Part shown: in pieces, positions 27,601-35,477 of the stretch | How the letters are laid out: the number at the start of each line of letters is the position of its first letter | How positions within the stretch are numbered: the stretch's first letter is position 1 | Assembly (NCBI GenBank): GCA_001870995.2 | Contig: MLAV02000013.1 | Location: 135,024-199,023 of the forward strand | Source: Chitinophaga sp. CB10 | GTDB lineage: Bacteria; Bacteroidota; Bacteroidia; Chitinophagales; Chitinophagaceae | Direction of reading: 5' to 3' | DNA length: 64,000 nt | The notes under the pieces: generated by a model | Databases searched by the model: none | Told to the model about the DNA's origin: nothing | What the model saw: only the letters and a program-made list of their open reading frames with translations | Translations under genes and position numbers: made by a program

Positions 27601-28092
27601 ATTGATAAGATAAATCCGGGCGCCCCCTTCCCCGACGGTTCCTTACAACATCCGGTTTCATTCGACATCCTGCGGGATGAAATCAGCCTCGTACGGCGTA
27701 CGGGGAAAAAATTTGCGGCAGCGATACTGAATTTTGAACGTAAAGTTTTATCAACCGCTGCTGATAGTTTATTTGGGGGAGATCTAAACCAACTGCATCA
27801 ACACCTGCTCGTAACTTGTCAGACGCCCGGGTCGGCCTGCCATCACTACAATTTCGCGAAACTCCTCGAGCTCGCGCAAACCCTTGGCTGGAAGGACCTG
27901 GATATTATCCGTGACGAGTTGAACGGCGATCCGAGTAACAGGAATATTGCGTTGCATAATGATATACCGCAGGCAGGGAGCTTTTCATGGATGACGAGGC
28001 CCGGGACGAAATTGAGGGAAGTGTTGGGGATAAAGGAGGATTTGCATGCAAAAAAGGATCATTCGAGGTATGTGGAGTTGGGAAATGGGTGA
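24625..28092 (+). CDS. cas13b: Cas13b, type VI-B CRISPR RNA-guided RNase
   Basis: The 1155 residues are in the normal range for Cas13b. Two RxxxxH HEPN motifs sit near the ends: R96-NFYS-H101 in the N-terminal domain and R1106-NIAL-H1111 about 45 residues from the C-terminus. This terminal placement is diagnostic for subtype VI-B. The middle is lysine/arginine- and helix-rich (for example KGKRRNNLEQLYNWQFKLAG), as expected for crRNA binding and processing. The CRISPR array starts 58 bp behind the stop. On binding a complementary transcript the two HEPN sites form one nuclease that cuts RNA. Both catalytic pairs are intact, so activity is likely. Base composition is like the neighbours, which argues against very recent arrival. 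Confidence 0.95.
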   Translation: MHPKKSGSAPTAYEAFTDFGDKTADLAIYYNIAVANLNEIRKAINASTANPDTQLARLAEYLWSAHKDAKNSRGYELTPDDKVIINELCKKVEDIRNFYSHQWHDPCVLECSGQLVSFINDRYKLAAAMVAKDDPAAVADYEALLGKREYKPYKLFNGSVLTVEGRIFFLSFFLSSGQLSQLMQQRRGFKRTDMPLFRAKRKIYLYYTLRDGATMAHFHQEQSVLSTLSAEDQKQVLKARTAYKLISYLNDYPDFWGNTEKMPLYLSKGKKIENIDNLYEYLQQHPELLPDFEFAPPDEEETGIRKHILFTHEGLPGYEFKMDFPMLYRLVVLMQLFNATVLQESPVDTLLQNLRTVIEGRQKLFDILNTRLKDRTAEDLAFLLDRKNQHLRGSRLLTETSITFFEQLEDGYQEDIDQREMIISAIRSFQTNQEDEPLPEPIQVYQQDLVSTTDRKFRPGNRFMHYAATYLMDFAGDDWYWGVENFEMDQLNGNEHETLVKRKRYFKASEIPDQYRLTLEDDHVYIAIRRDTSGDKNFEQFIQFSIGRQAMKYLMAFVLSKNGKAYQQVIREFFDKLKADIIRLKEDGGFKADHTYHLLEEAFVSPYLKPAPDSDWKTVEEAVNRRITQLKEKWQNILQNLDYMRRAEKNRAIMEAYKLFDWPRDAKTKAPKFFRKHEYNYMSICHYEIASPKKGKRRNNLEQLYNWQFKLAGRKPKIPKKIEDLLFRAKSLDDLLINVLKDRRNDLNKRKAALHKSTGAARISMLADLCRYLRLSVPAGLQQEAGQQALHKQRMETLDVLPFPIHPMLVMKAFFSKQYGKGKTEFKILEKDNLQQKVHPAHNIFANVRKNYALLKGLYASHYQASVAEVLYPGDISAGSRKKLTGLINDTLTEDVLLWWMAQQYLQNNSYTSNMAAQLLHPTKKEYHVGNLHRVAITFPLRGQPFIYTTVLLHQLDDMMFRTLEDYLYRAAVHYVNRHTKERAIWADNELSIDKINPGAPFPDGSLQHPVSFDILRDEISLVRRTGKKFAAAILNFERKVLSTAADSLFGGDLNQLHQHLLVTCQTPGSACHHYNFAKLLELAQTLGWKDLDIIRDELNGDPSNRNIALHNDIPQAGSFSWMTRPGTKLREVLGIKEDLHAKKDHSRYVELGNG

Positions 28093-28150
28093 TTTTTTGG
28101 GGATATGATTAAGGGAGATGTAAGATGGGAAAGGGATTGAGAGGAGAGTG
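28093..28150 (+). promoter_or_regulatory. Short purine-rich leader of the CRISPR array
   Basis: Only 58 bp separate the cas13b stop from the first repeat. The segment begins with a T-run and then becomes almost pure A/G (for example GGGAGATG, GAGAGGAGAG). The repeats nearest to it are perfect while those at the far end are decayed, so this is the leader side. No clear TAnnTTTG promoter is present, so the array may be read through from cas13b. Confidence 0.5.
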
Positions 28151-29838
28151 GGTGTGGAAGCCTGCTTTTTGAGAGGTAGATACACCCACACCAGTCATTC
28201 ACCCACCTCCTTTTATGGTGTGGAAGCCTGCTTTTTGAGAGGTAGATACACCGAACCTTGCTGAGGTTAGCGAAAATGCTTCGGTGTGGAAGCCTGCTTT
28301 TTGAGAGGTAGATACACCCAGAGTGCCGTTATAGAGGATCATAGCCTCGGTGTGGAAGCCTGCTTTTTGAGAGGTAGATACACCCGTAACCCACAGCTCC
28401 CCATTATACTTATAGGTGTGGAAGCCTGCTTTTTGAGAGGTAGATACACCGGTAAGAAAAAGATCTCCAAATTGTATGTAGGTGTGGAAGCCTGCTTTTT
28501 GAGAGGTAGATACACCTTTACGGGCTTATTCTCTTTCATGAATTCTGGTGTGGAAGCCTGCTTTTTGAGAGGTAGATACACCTGTACTATTGCATAAGCA
28601 AAATACCCTAAGGGTGTGGAAGCCTGCTTTTTGAGAGGTAGATACACCTCTTCTCTACTTTACTTTGCGAATTCTTCCGGTGTGGAAGCCTGCTTTTTGA
28701 GAGGTAGATACACCCGTTTCGTCCAAGTGCCCGTAGGCAAACTCGGTGTGGAAGCCTGCTTTTTGAGAGGTAGATACACCCCGGCAGATCCTTCGCTACG
28801 TCCTTTTTCTGGTGTGGAAGCCTGCTTTTTGAGAGGTAGATACACCCGTAGAAATAAAGGCCCATAAAGAAATAGAGGTGTGGAAGCCTGCTTTTTGAGA
28901 GGTAGATACACCGGCGATACCTGAAGCCTCTGTGATGGCAAAGGTGTGGAAGCCTGCTTTTTGAGAGGTAGATACACCATTTTACCAATTACTTCTTTGT
29001 ACCTGCTGGGTGTGGAAGCCTGCTTTTTGAGAGGTAGATACACCCCAGCCAATAACAGCCTAATATAGACTTGCGGTGTGGAAGCCTGCTTTTTGAGAGG
29101 TAGATACACCTCCGCCTGATTACCGGCATTAACTGGCAAAGGCGTGGAAGCCTGCTTTTTGAGAGGTAGATACACCACTGCCGTTGCTAAGGATGGACCA
29201 CAACCGTGGTGTGGAAGCCTGCTTTTTGAGAGGTAGATACACCCTGATTTCTTCATTTCCCAGGTCGGCCATGGGTGTGGAAGCCTGCTTTTTGAGAGGT
29301 AGATACACCCCCTTCTCCTGATACATGGTATGTAGTTTCTGGTGTGGAAGCCTGCTTTTTGAGAGGTAGATACACCACGTCTGGCGGTCGCCTTAACCAG
29401 TATATGGGTGTGGAAGCCTGCTTTTTGAGAGGTAGATACACCTCAACAGAACCTTAACTGTAGCCATTTTTAGGTGTGGAAGCCTGCTTTTTGAGAGGTA
29501 GATACACCCGGACTTGCTGCCAACTGTCGGAACACACAGGTGCGGAAGCCTACTTTTTGCGAGGTAGATACACCTGACTAATTGTAAGGCTTTCTTTTTT
29601 ACTGGGTGTGGAAGCCTACTTTTTGAGAGGTAGATACACCCTGTTGTCATAGTGGCCCTCCAGGAGTTTTGGTGCGAAAGCCTGCTTTTTGAGAGGTAGA
29701 TACACCTTTCAGACGGGAAAATGGTGTCAATAACACGGTGTGGAAGCCTGCTTTTTGAGAGGTAGAACCACCATTCACGATCTAACTTTTTCGCCTCCCA
29801 TGGGTGTGGAAGCCTGCTTTTTGACAGGTAGATATACC
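28151..29838 (+). CRISPR. Type VI-B CRISPR array: 26 repeats of 36 bp, 25 spacers
   Basis: The 36-bp repeats start GGTGTGGAAGCC and end GTAGATACACC; the ends (GGTGT/ACACC) and an inner GCCT/AGGT pair fold back, and a central T-run followed by GAG matches known Cas13b repeats. Spacers are 30 nt, except two of 31 nt (29177-29207 and 29310-29340). Repeats 1-15 are identical. Repeat 16 (29141) has one change, and repeats 22-26 (29539, 29605, 29671, 29737, 29803) carry one to several changes each, marking the old, distal end. Reverse complements of spacers 1 and 23 look like ribosome binding sites plus ATG, which supports transcription on the plus strand. No cas1/cas2 genes are in the window, so spacer acquisition must come from elsewhere. 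Confidence 0.98.
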
Positions 29839-29927
29839 AACTACCGAAACATAAATAACCACGATAAAGGTCTGAAGGCTTACTATTGAAAGTAGCCTAC
29901 ATTTCGCTCCTAATGTAAATAGCCTCT

Positions 29928-29955
29928 TTTGAAAAGCTCATATCCCCTACCTTTG
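29928..29955 (+). promoter_or_regulatory. Promoter of the AraC gene
   Basis: TACCTTTG at 29948-29955 fits TAnnTTTG, 18 bp before the start codon. A TTTG at 29928-29931 could be the -33 element, with a slightly short spacer of 16 bp. Confidence 0.5.
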
Positions 29956-29973
29956 CCCTAAACCAAACCACTC

Positions 29974-30813
29974 ATGATCACTGACGAACACGGCAACCTC
30001 TACAAATCCGCCGCTGCCCTGCAGGAGGTAATCACGCATTATTACCATATCTTCAACCCTGCCGGCAGCACCCCTATTCGTAAACATCTTTCCCCTAACC
30101 TGGAAATGATGGTAGTGATCAATTTTGGCGCTGATATACCTTTCTCATTTGGCAGCGAACCACCAGGAGCCTATCAAATCAAGGAAGCAGCAGCGATAGG
30201 TCCACTGCGGAAAATGCTCAATTACGAGCTGCCTCCCGGCACGGATGCCATCGTGCTCAACTTCCACCTCAATGGATTTTACCGGATATTCAGCACGCCC
30301 ATTGATCAATATCAGGACGTGGTATTCCCGGTAACATTGCCGTATATACAGGAGCTGTGGGAGGAGTTAAAGGCTGCCGATATTCATCAAAGAATAGAGA
30401 TGCTCAATGCATACCTGCTATCCCGGGTAACAGACAATGACCCTGGTTCAGGCCCGCTGCTGGCAGGCAAAAACTACTTTCACGACCCTGTCATCCAGCC
30501 GGCGAAAGCGATTGCCGCCAATGCGAATATTTCAGAAAGAACTGTTCAGTTAAGATTCCAGAAATACACGGGATATTCACCGAAAGAATTGCTGCGGTTC
30601 CTCAGGTTTAAAGCAGTCGTTAACACTATTATCTCCCAAAAAGAAAAAATACCTGATGTATTTGACCTGATCGCCACCTTTGGCTACCATGACCAGAGCC
30701 ACCTGATAAAGGATTTCAGGTATTACCTGGAAACGACACCGCAGCAATTTATTAAAGCATTAAAAGATAATTTTTTTGTACCCGGTTCAGGAAGAAATGC
30801 CGGTGCTGAATAA
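29974..30813 (+). CDS. AraC-family transcriptional regulator
   Basis: A 279-residue protein. The N-terminal half (about 1-150) is a sensor domain with FNPAGSTPIRKHLSPNLEMM, the look of the DUF6597-type sensor found in Bacteroidota AraC proteins. The C-terminal 95 residues hold the double helix-turn-helix: KAIAANANISERTVQLRF and, second, IPDVFDLIATFGYHDQSHLI with the final FRYYLETTPQQF, typical of AraC. It is convergent with the NmrA-like gene, with only 7 bp between stops. Pairs of this kind are common in Bacteroidota and suggest control of the oxidoreductase. Confidence 0.88.
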   Translation: MITDEHGNLYKSAAALQEVITHYYHIFNPAGSTPIRKHLSPNLEMMVVINFGADIPFSFGSEPPGAYQIKEAAAIGPLRKMLNYELPPGTDAIVLNFHLNGFYRIFSTPIDQYQDVVFPVTLPYIQELWEELKAADIHQRIEMLNAYLLSRVTDNDPGSGPLLAGKNYFHDPVIQPAKAIAANANISERTVQLRFQKYTGYSPKELLRFLRFKAVVNTIISQKEKIPDVFDLIATFGYHDQSHLIKDFRYYLETTPQQFIKALKDNFFVPGSGRNAGAE

Positions 30814-30820
30814 AGGGTAA

Positions 30821-31705
30821 TCAACCTTTGAAATAACCTGCATGGTCCTTTACAAACTCAACAAAACTACGTGCAGCCTTACCCGTTACCTCCTGCACCG
30901 CATTGCTGATGCCAGCCGCCTCTCCGCGGGCATAATGCGCATAATCTTCCATCAGCCCCTCCGCCTGCCATTCGGGGAAACCTAAGGACAATACCGCCTG
31001 CAGCATATCTTCGGGAGCTACATCAATATAGCGTACTGCCTTGCCTGTTACTTCAGATAAAATACCTGCCAATTCATAATGGGTAAGGGATTCCGGGCCT
31101 GTAATATCCAACACTTTATTATACCAGCGGTCAGTGGTAAGCGCTGTTGCCGCCACCGCAGCAATATCCCGTACATCCACCACGCTTACTTTTGCATTCC
31201 CTGCAGGCGCATAGAACTGGCCTTTGTGTATAATACTATCCCGGAATAACAAGAAGCCCTGCATAAATAAATTTGGCCGCAGGAAGGTATAGGCCATACC
31301 GCTGGCTGCTATATGAGCTTCCACGGCAGCATGGTAACGGAGGAACCGCACCGGAGAAGCAGCATCTGCTTTATATTGCGACAACTTCACCAGGTGCTTC
31401 ACTCCTGCTGCCGCCGCAATATCCGTAAAAGTAATCTGCTGGCGTTCCGCACTGGCTGTGGAATTGGTTAACAGGAAAGCGCTTTGTATCCCCGCTACTG
31501 CGTGGCGTAGGGAATCAGGGTTATCAAAATCTCCTACTATCACTTCTGCACCCTTCATATGTGAAAACCTGGCTGCATCCGCCGCATTCCGCACCATCGC
31601 ACGGAAAGGAATACCCTTTTCCGCCAGCATATTCGCGAGTACAGTTCCAATTTTACCAGTTGTTCCTGTCAGCAGGATCGTTGCATGTGTTTTTTCTGTG
31701 TTCAT
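30821..31705 (-). CDS. NmrA-like SDR-family NAD(P)-binding protein
   Basis: A 294-residue protein. The nucleotide motif ILLTGTTGKIGTVLANML (about 11-28) is the TGxxGxxG fingerprint of extended/atypical short-chain dehydrogenases. FRAMVRNAADAARF is the NADP phosphate-binding region (R at about 36). The catalytic YxxxK is lost, as in NmrA/NAD(P)H quinone reductase-type proteins (compare the segment HLVKLSQYKADA). It may act as a redox sensor or as an oxidoreductase on quinone-like compounds. It is convergent with the AraC gene. The substrate is unknown. Confidence 0.82.
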   Translation of the reverse strand: MNTEKTHATILLTGTTGKIGTVLANMLAEKGIPFRAMVRNAADAARFSHMKGAEVIVGDFDNPDSLRHAVAGIQSAFLLTNSTASAERQQITFTDIAAAAGVKHLVKLSQYKADAASPVRFLRYHAAVEAHIAASGMAYTFLRPNLFMQGFLLFRDSIIHKGQFYAPAGNAKVSVVDVRDIAAVAATALTTDRWYNKVLDITGPESLTHYELAGILSEVTGKAVRYIDVAPEDMLQAVLSLGFPEWQAEGLMEDYAHYARGEAAGISNAVQEVTGKAARSFVEFVKDHAGYFKG

Positions 31706-31908
31706 AGCTTTGTGATTTATACCACAAAACTCTATGATCGGCGACCGATAAAATTGTAAGAAAACGAAACTGCCGGGTATTACCCAGCTACAAATCCGGG
31801 AACCTCTTCAAAAAAATGCCTGCATCTAAACACAAAAAATTCCCGGGAAAAGGTCAGCGCTTACGCGCCTCCCCCTCCCGGGCAACAAAAATTGGGGTTT
31901 TTCGATAA

Positions 31909-32415
31909 CTACTTCCTCACTTTTTTCTCAAAAGCGTCAGAAGCCTGGTTAATCTTGTTTCCAATGGATTCAAACGAGTGGTTGATTTTATCCAATGTGG
32001 ACTGGATCTGCGGCTGTACGGTCAAATCCCCGCCTTTTTCCTTGGTACGCAGATCAATCAATGTTTTATAATCTTCGTCCGCCAGCTTTTTGTAGTCTTT
32101 CAGACCCTGGGTGACAGCGTCTTTCAGGCCGGCGTCGTCGATGGATTTCATTTTGCCAACGGTTTCAATGGATTTATCCAGGTGCTCGGACCAGGATTTG
32201 CGCACAGTTTCCGCTTTGGCGTAGTCCTGGCTGCTCATGGCGCCGTTCATGGCATTCATATCTTTCTCATTCTCGTTCATCACGGTCATCAGCTTATTGT
32301 TGTGTTCCACAGGGTCAACGGCGGTATCGCAGCTTACAACGTTCATACTGATAAGGGCTGCTCCGAAGAGCGCGAGGATGCTGTTTACTTTTTTCATTTT
32401 AATCGAGTTTTTCAT
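31909..32415 (-). CDS. Helical surface lipoprotein of unknown function (LIC11966-like)
   Basis: A 168-residue protein, or 162 if the ATG at 32397 is used. MKKVNSILALFGAALISM followed by NVVSC is a lipobox with Cys at about residue 29. The mature protein is almost entirely amphipathic helix with an N-terminal HNNKLMTVMNENEKDMNAM and charged heptads to the end (DAFEKKVRK). It resembles the leptospiral LIC11966-like surface proteins also found in Bacteroidota. The -7 element lies only 10 bp before the first ATG, so the second ATG may be the true start. Function not known. Confidence 0.65.
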   Translation of the reverse strand: MKNSIKMKKVNSILALFGAALISMNVVSCDTAVDPVEHNNKLMTVMNENEKDMNAMNGAMSSQDYAKAETVRKSWSEHLDKSIETVGKMKSIDDAGLKDAVTQGLKDYKKLADEDYKTLIDLRTKEKGGDLTVQPQIQSTLDKINHSFESIGNKINQASDAFEKKVRK

Positions 32416-32425
32416 TTTGATACCA

Positions 32426-32433
32426 CAAAAGTA
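32426..32433 (-). promoter_or_regulatory. -7 element of the helical lipoprotein gene
   Basis: Read on the minus strand, TACTTTTG matches TAnnTTTG exactly, 10 bp upstream of the first and 28 bp upstream of the second possible start codon. Confidence 0.5.
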
Positions 32434-32493
32434 GCTGACCAGGGAGCTTGGCGATATCCCTGAAATCAGCCATTTTTAATTCCTATACTATAG

Positions 32494-32501
32494 TAATTTT
32501 G
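32494..32501 (+). promoter_or_regulatory. -7 element of the histidine kinase operon
   Basis: TAATTTTG matches TAnnTTTG, 27 bp before the TTG start at 32529. No clear -33 TTG is present. Confidence 0.45.
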
Positions 32502-32528
32502 CAGGTAATTGATAAATACTGATCTATT

Positions 32529-34748
32529 TTGTACCGTTTACTGCTTACCATTGCCTTCCTGACTGCTACGGTTTGTGCCCAGGCCCAGCTGCTGGCCGAT
32601 TCGCTCAGGAAAGTCATAGCCCGCAAGGACCTGCCGCTGGAAATGCGCATCGACGCCATGGACCGGCTCGGACAGGTCGTGTTTTTTAATACCGGCTGGA
32701 AGGAAGGGCTGGACATCCTCCGCCAGTCCCTGGAGCTGGCCGCCCCCATGAAGGACGGTAGCTACCGCGCCCATACCCATGGCATGATGGCAGCTTCCTA
32801 CTACATCTCCGGGGATGCGGAAGCCGCCTACCGGCATATGGACAGCGCCACCATGTACATCCGGCACTCCAACAGTAAACTCATGAAAGGCTATGTGCTG
32901 TACATGAAAGGCTGGCTGCAGGTCCGCGAGCGGCAGGAAACGGACGCGATCCACACCCTCCAGGAAGCCCTGGACGTGCTGGAAAAGGCTCCTAACGGCC
33001 TTACCTATATCCAGCCCGTGTATTCCGAACTGGCAGGCGTGTACTTCAAATGGTACGACCTGGTCAACGTCGAAAAATACACCCGCCTCTCCCTCAACGC
33101 CGCCATCCAGCTCAAACAGCTGGAAAAGCTCATCAGCGCCAACCAGGAACGGGGAGGCTACTTCATTAACCTCTACCGGGAAAATAATGACCGCAAAGAA
33201 GCATTGGACTCCGCGCTGTATTATATGCGCAAATCCCTGCACCTCGCCAGGTCCAACCGGGAGCGGATCGTAACGCCCAGCAATATTCCCTTTTCCGCCA
33301 TCGGGATCGCCAATATCTTCCGGGAAAATATGCCGCCCACCCCTGCCAATAAGGACAGTGTGGACTATTACAATAACATTGCCCTGCAGGAAGGTAAGCT
33401 TACCAAACAATTCGCCGTGGAAGCAGGGGTGTACAATGAGCTGGCCTCCGAGGCCTTCAAACGCGGGGACTTCCAGTCGGCCGTCAATTACCTCAATGGC
33501 GCCATCCTGGTAAGCGCCAAAGACCCGCTGTTCGATAAATACAACCTCTCCCAATCCCACCTGGGCCTGGCGGAAGCGTATGAACAGCTAAAAGACACCG
33601 CCCTGGCCCTGCAGAACTACAAACAGTACATGACCCTCTACCAGGAACTCTTTGACGTGGAAAAAATGAACAAGGCCAAAGACCTGGAAGCCAAATACGA
33701 AATGGCCCGGAAGGAAAAGAACCTGCTGCAAATACGCCTCCTCGCCGAACAGCGCAATAAGGAGCTGATACAGGCCCGCTACCTCTCCGGCCAGAAAGAC
33801 AAAGCCCTGCTGGAAGCCCGGTACACGGCCATCCTGAAGGATAAAGCCCTGCTGGATGCCAAGTATGAAACGGAAATGAAGCAACAGGCCCTCACCACCG
33901 CCAACTACAAAACATCGCAACGGGAACAGGAGCTGAAAGTCATGAGTCAGCGCTTCGCCTATAACCGCAAGCTGAATAAGATCTACTCCGTACTTACCAT
34001 CGCGCTGTTCCTGGCGGCGGCCTTCCTCTATTTTGCCTTTAAACAGCGCTCCAAAGCGCTGAAACAAAAGCAGCAGCTCCACAACCTGGAACTGGACCGG
34101 ATCAAACAGGAACACCGGATATCCATGCTCTCCGCCATGCTGGAAGGCCAGGAGCAGGAACGTACCCGCCTCGCCAGGGATTTACATGACGGACTTGGCG
34201 GATTATTGTCCGGGGTAAAAATTGAATTGTCGGCATTGAACGCCCCGGCATCCACTTCTCCGCAACAAACTATCGTCCATAAAACCCTGCGCCACCTGGA
34301 TAATGCCGTGGACGAACTGCGCCGCATAGCCCGCAGCATGATGCCGGAAGTACTGCTTACCTATGGCCTGGGAGAAGCCACCCGCGAGTATTGCAACGGT
34401 TTGAAGAAATCAGGCGTACCCGTTACCTGCCAGGTGTATAATTACCGGAATGATATGAGCCACGGGCGACAGGTAACGCTCTACCGCATTATGCAGGAGC
34501 TGGTGAATAACGCCGTAAAGCATGCCGGCGCTACGCAAATCCTTGTGCAGCTGCAACAAAGCGACCATCGCATCTTCCTGACGGTGGAAGATGATGGCAA
34601 GGGATTTGACCAATCCGAACTAGCCGCGCTCAAAGGGGCAGGACTGGCCAACATCCAGTCCCGTACGGAAATGCTGCAGGGCAGCCTGGAAGTATCCTCT
34701 TCCCCCGGCACCGGCGCCTCTTTTACTATTGAATGTTCTGTAAACTAA
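32529..34748 (+). CDS. TPR-containing sensor histidine kinase (NarX/DesK-type)
   Basis: A 739-residue protein starting at TTG: only this start gives the signal peptide YRLLLTIAFLTATVCAQAQ, and no ATG exists before residue 39. The periplasmic part (about 25-365) is helical TPR-like. A coiled-coil with repeated 'ARY..QKDKALL' units (about 370-470) leads into one transmembrane helix (about 487-505). Then comes the HisKA_3 helix with phospho-His553 in ARDLHDGLGG and a C-terminal HATPase (ELVNNAVKHA, GKGF, GAGLANI). Its response regulator follows 9 bp later. The stimulus is unknown. Confidence 0.9.
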   Translation: MYRLLLTIAFLTATVCAQAQLLADSLRKVIARKDLPLEMRIDAMDRLGQVVFFNTGWKEGLDILRQSLELAAPMKDGSYRAHTHGMMAASYYISGDAEAAYRHMDSATMYIRHSNSKLMKGYVLYMKGWLQVRERQETDAIHTLQEALDVLEKAPNGLTYIQPVYSELAGVYFKWYDLVNVEKYTRLSLNAAIQLKQLEKLISANQERGGYFINLYRENNDRKEALDSALYYMRKSLHLARSNRERIVTPSNIPFSAIGIANIFRENMPPTPANKDSVDYYNNIALQEGKLTKQFAVEAGVYNELASEAFKRGDFQSAVNYLNGAILVSAKDPLFDKYNLSQSHLGLAEAYEQLKDTALALQNYKQYMTLYQELFDVEKMNKAKDLEAKYEMARKEKNLLQIRLLAEQRNKELIQARYLSGQKDKALLEARYTAILKDKALLDAKYETEMKQQALTTANYKTSQREQELKVMSQRFAYNRKLNKIYSVLTIALFLAAAFLYFAFKQRSKALKQKQQLHNLELDRIKQEHRISMLSAMLEGQEQERTRLARDLHDGLGGLLSGVKIELSALNAPASTSPQQTIVHKTLRHLDNAVDELRRIARSMMPEVLLTYGLGEATREYCNGLKKSGVPVTCQVYNYRNDMSHGRQVTLYRIMQELVNNAVKHAGATQILVQLQQSDHRIFLTVEDDGKGFDQSELAALKGAGLANIQSRTEMLQGSLEVSSSPGTGASFTIECSVN

Positions 34749-34757
34749 TAAAGCACC

Positions 34758-35381
34758 ATGATTAAAGTAATATTGATAGACGACCACCCGATTGTAATGG
34801 AAGGACTCAAGAACCTGCTCGCCACCCGTGAAGAACTCACCGTGGCCGGCTGTTTCAGCAACGGTGCTGCCGGCCTGGAAGCCATCCAAACCCTGCAACC
34901 GGATGTAGTGCTGCTGGACATCAACCTGCCGGACATCAACGGCATTGACCTCTGTAAACAGGTACGTAAAAATGATAAAGACGTAAGGATTATCGCCCTG
35001 AGCGTCCACAACGAACGCCCGGTAATTAAAAATATCCTCAACAGCGGCGCTAATGGCTATGTGCTGAAAAACTCCGTAGGCGAGGAAATCATTATGGCTA
35101 TCAACTCTGCGCTGAAGGGCGACACCTACCTTTGCAACGCCGCCCGGGAAATCCTGAGCCAGATACAGGAAGGAGAACTAACGGATATTCCTAAAATCAC
35201 CCGCCGGGAAAAAGAGATCATGGGACTGGTGAGCAAAGGGCTGACCACCGCACAGATAGCCGAACAACTCTTTATCAGTACGCATACAGTGGAAAGTCAC
35301 CGTAAAAACCTCATCGAAAAATTTGATGTAACTACCATGACCGCTGTAATTAAACTGGCCACGCAATACGGTTTGCTCTAA
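34758..35381 (+). CDS. NarL/FixJ-type response regulator
   Basis: A 207-residue protein. The receiver domain (1-120) has the acidic pair in IDDHP, phospho-acceptor Asp54 in VVLLDINLP and the conserved Lys in YVLKNS. A LuxR-type HTH occupies the last 65 residues (ITRREKEIMGLVSKGLTTAQIA, quoted in part, then STHTVESHRKNL). It is the cognate partner of the upstream kinase (9-bp gap). Targets may include the following two small membrane proteins, since nothing else lies downstream, but this is only a positional guess. Confidence 0.92.
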   Translation: MIKVILIDDHPIVMEGLKNLLATREELTVAGCFSNGAAGLEAIQTLQPDVVLLDINLPDINGIDLCKQVRKNDKDVRIIALSVHNERPVIKNILNSGANGYVLKNSVGEEIIMAINSALKGDTYLCNAAREILSQIQEGELTDIPKITRREKEIMGLVSKGLTTAQIAEQLFISTHTVESHRKNLIEKFDVTTMTAVIKLATQYGLL

Positions 35382-35477
35382 TATCTCGTCTTAAAATAGC
35401 TGTTTTCAGGGAGAAAAATCCCTGGCCCCCGGCCGTAGCTTTGTGTTATCAAATTTTAACAACAAAACGAAAACAGC

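Noticed and set aside
28286..29650. Several long open frames in all directions through the CRISPR array, reading as repeated YLPLKKQASTP, CIYLSKSRLPH or GVEACFLRGRYT units
   Set aside because: Repeat plus spacer is 66 bp, a multiple of three, so any frame open in one repeat stays in phase. These are not repeat proteins.
28151..29838. Self-targeting spacers against genes in this window
   Set aside because: I compared spacers by eye with the window and noticed no match, but this was not an exhaustive search.
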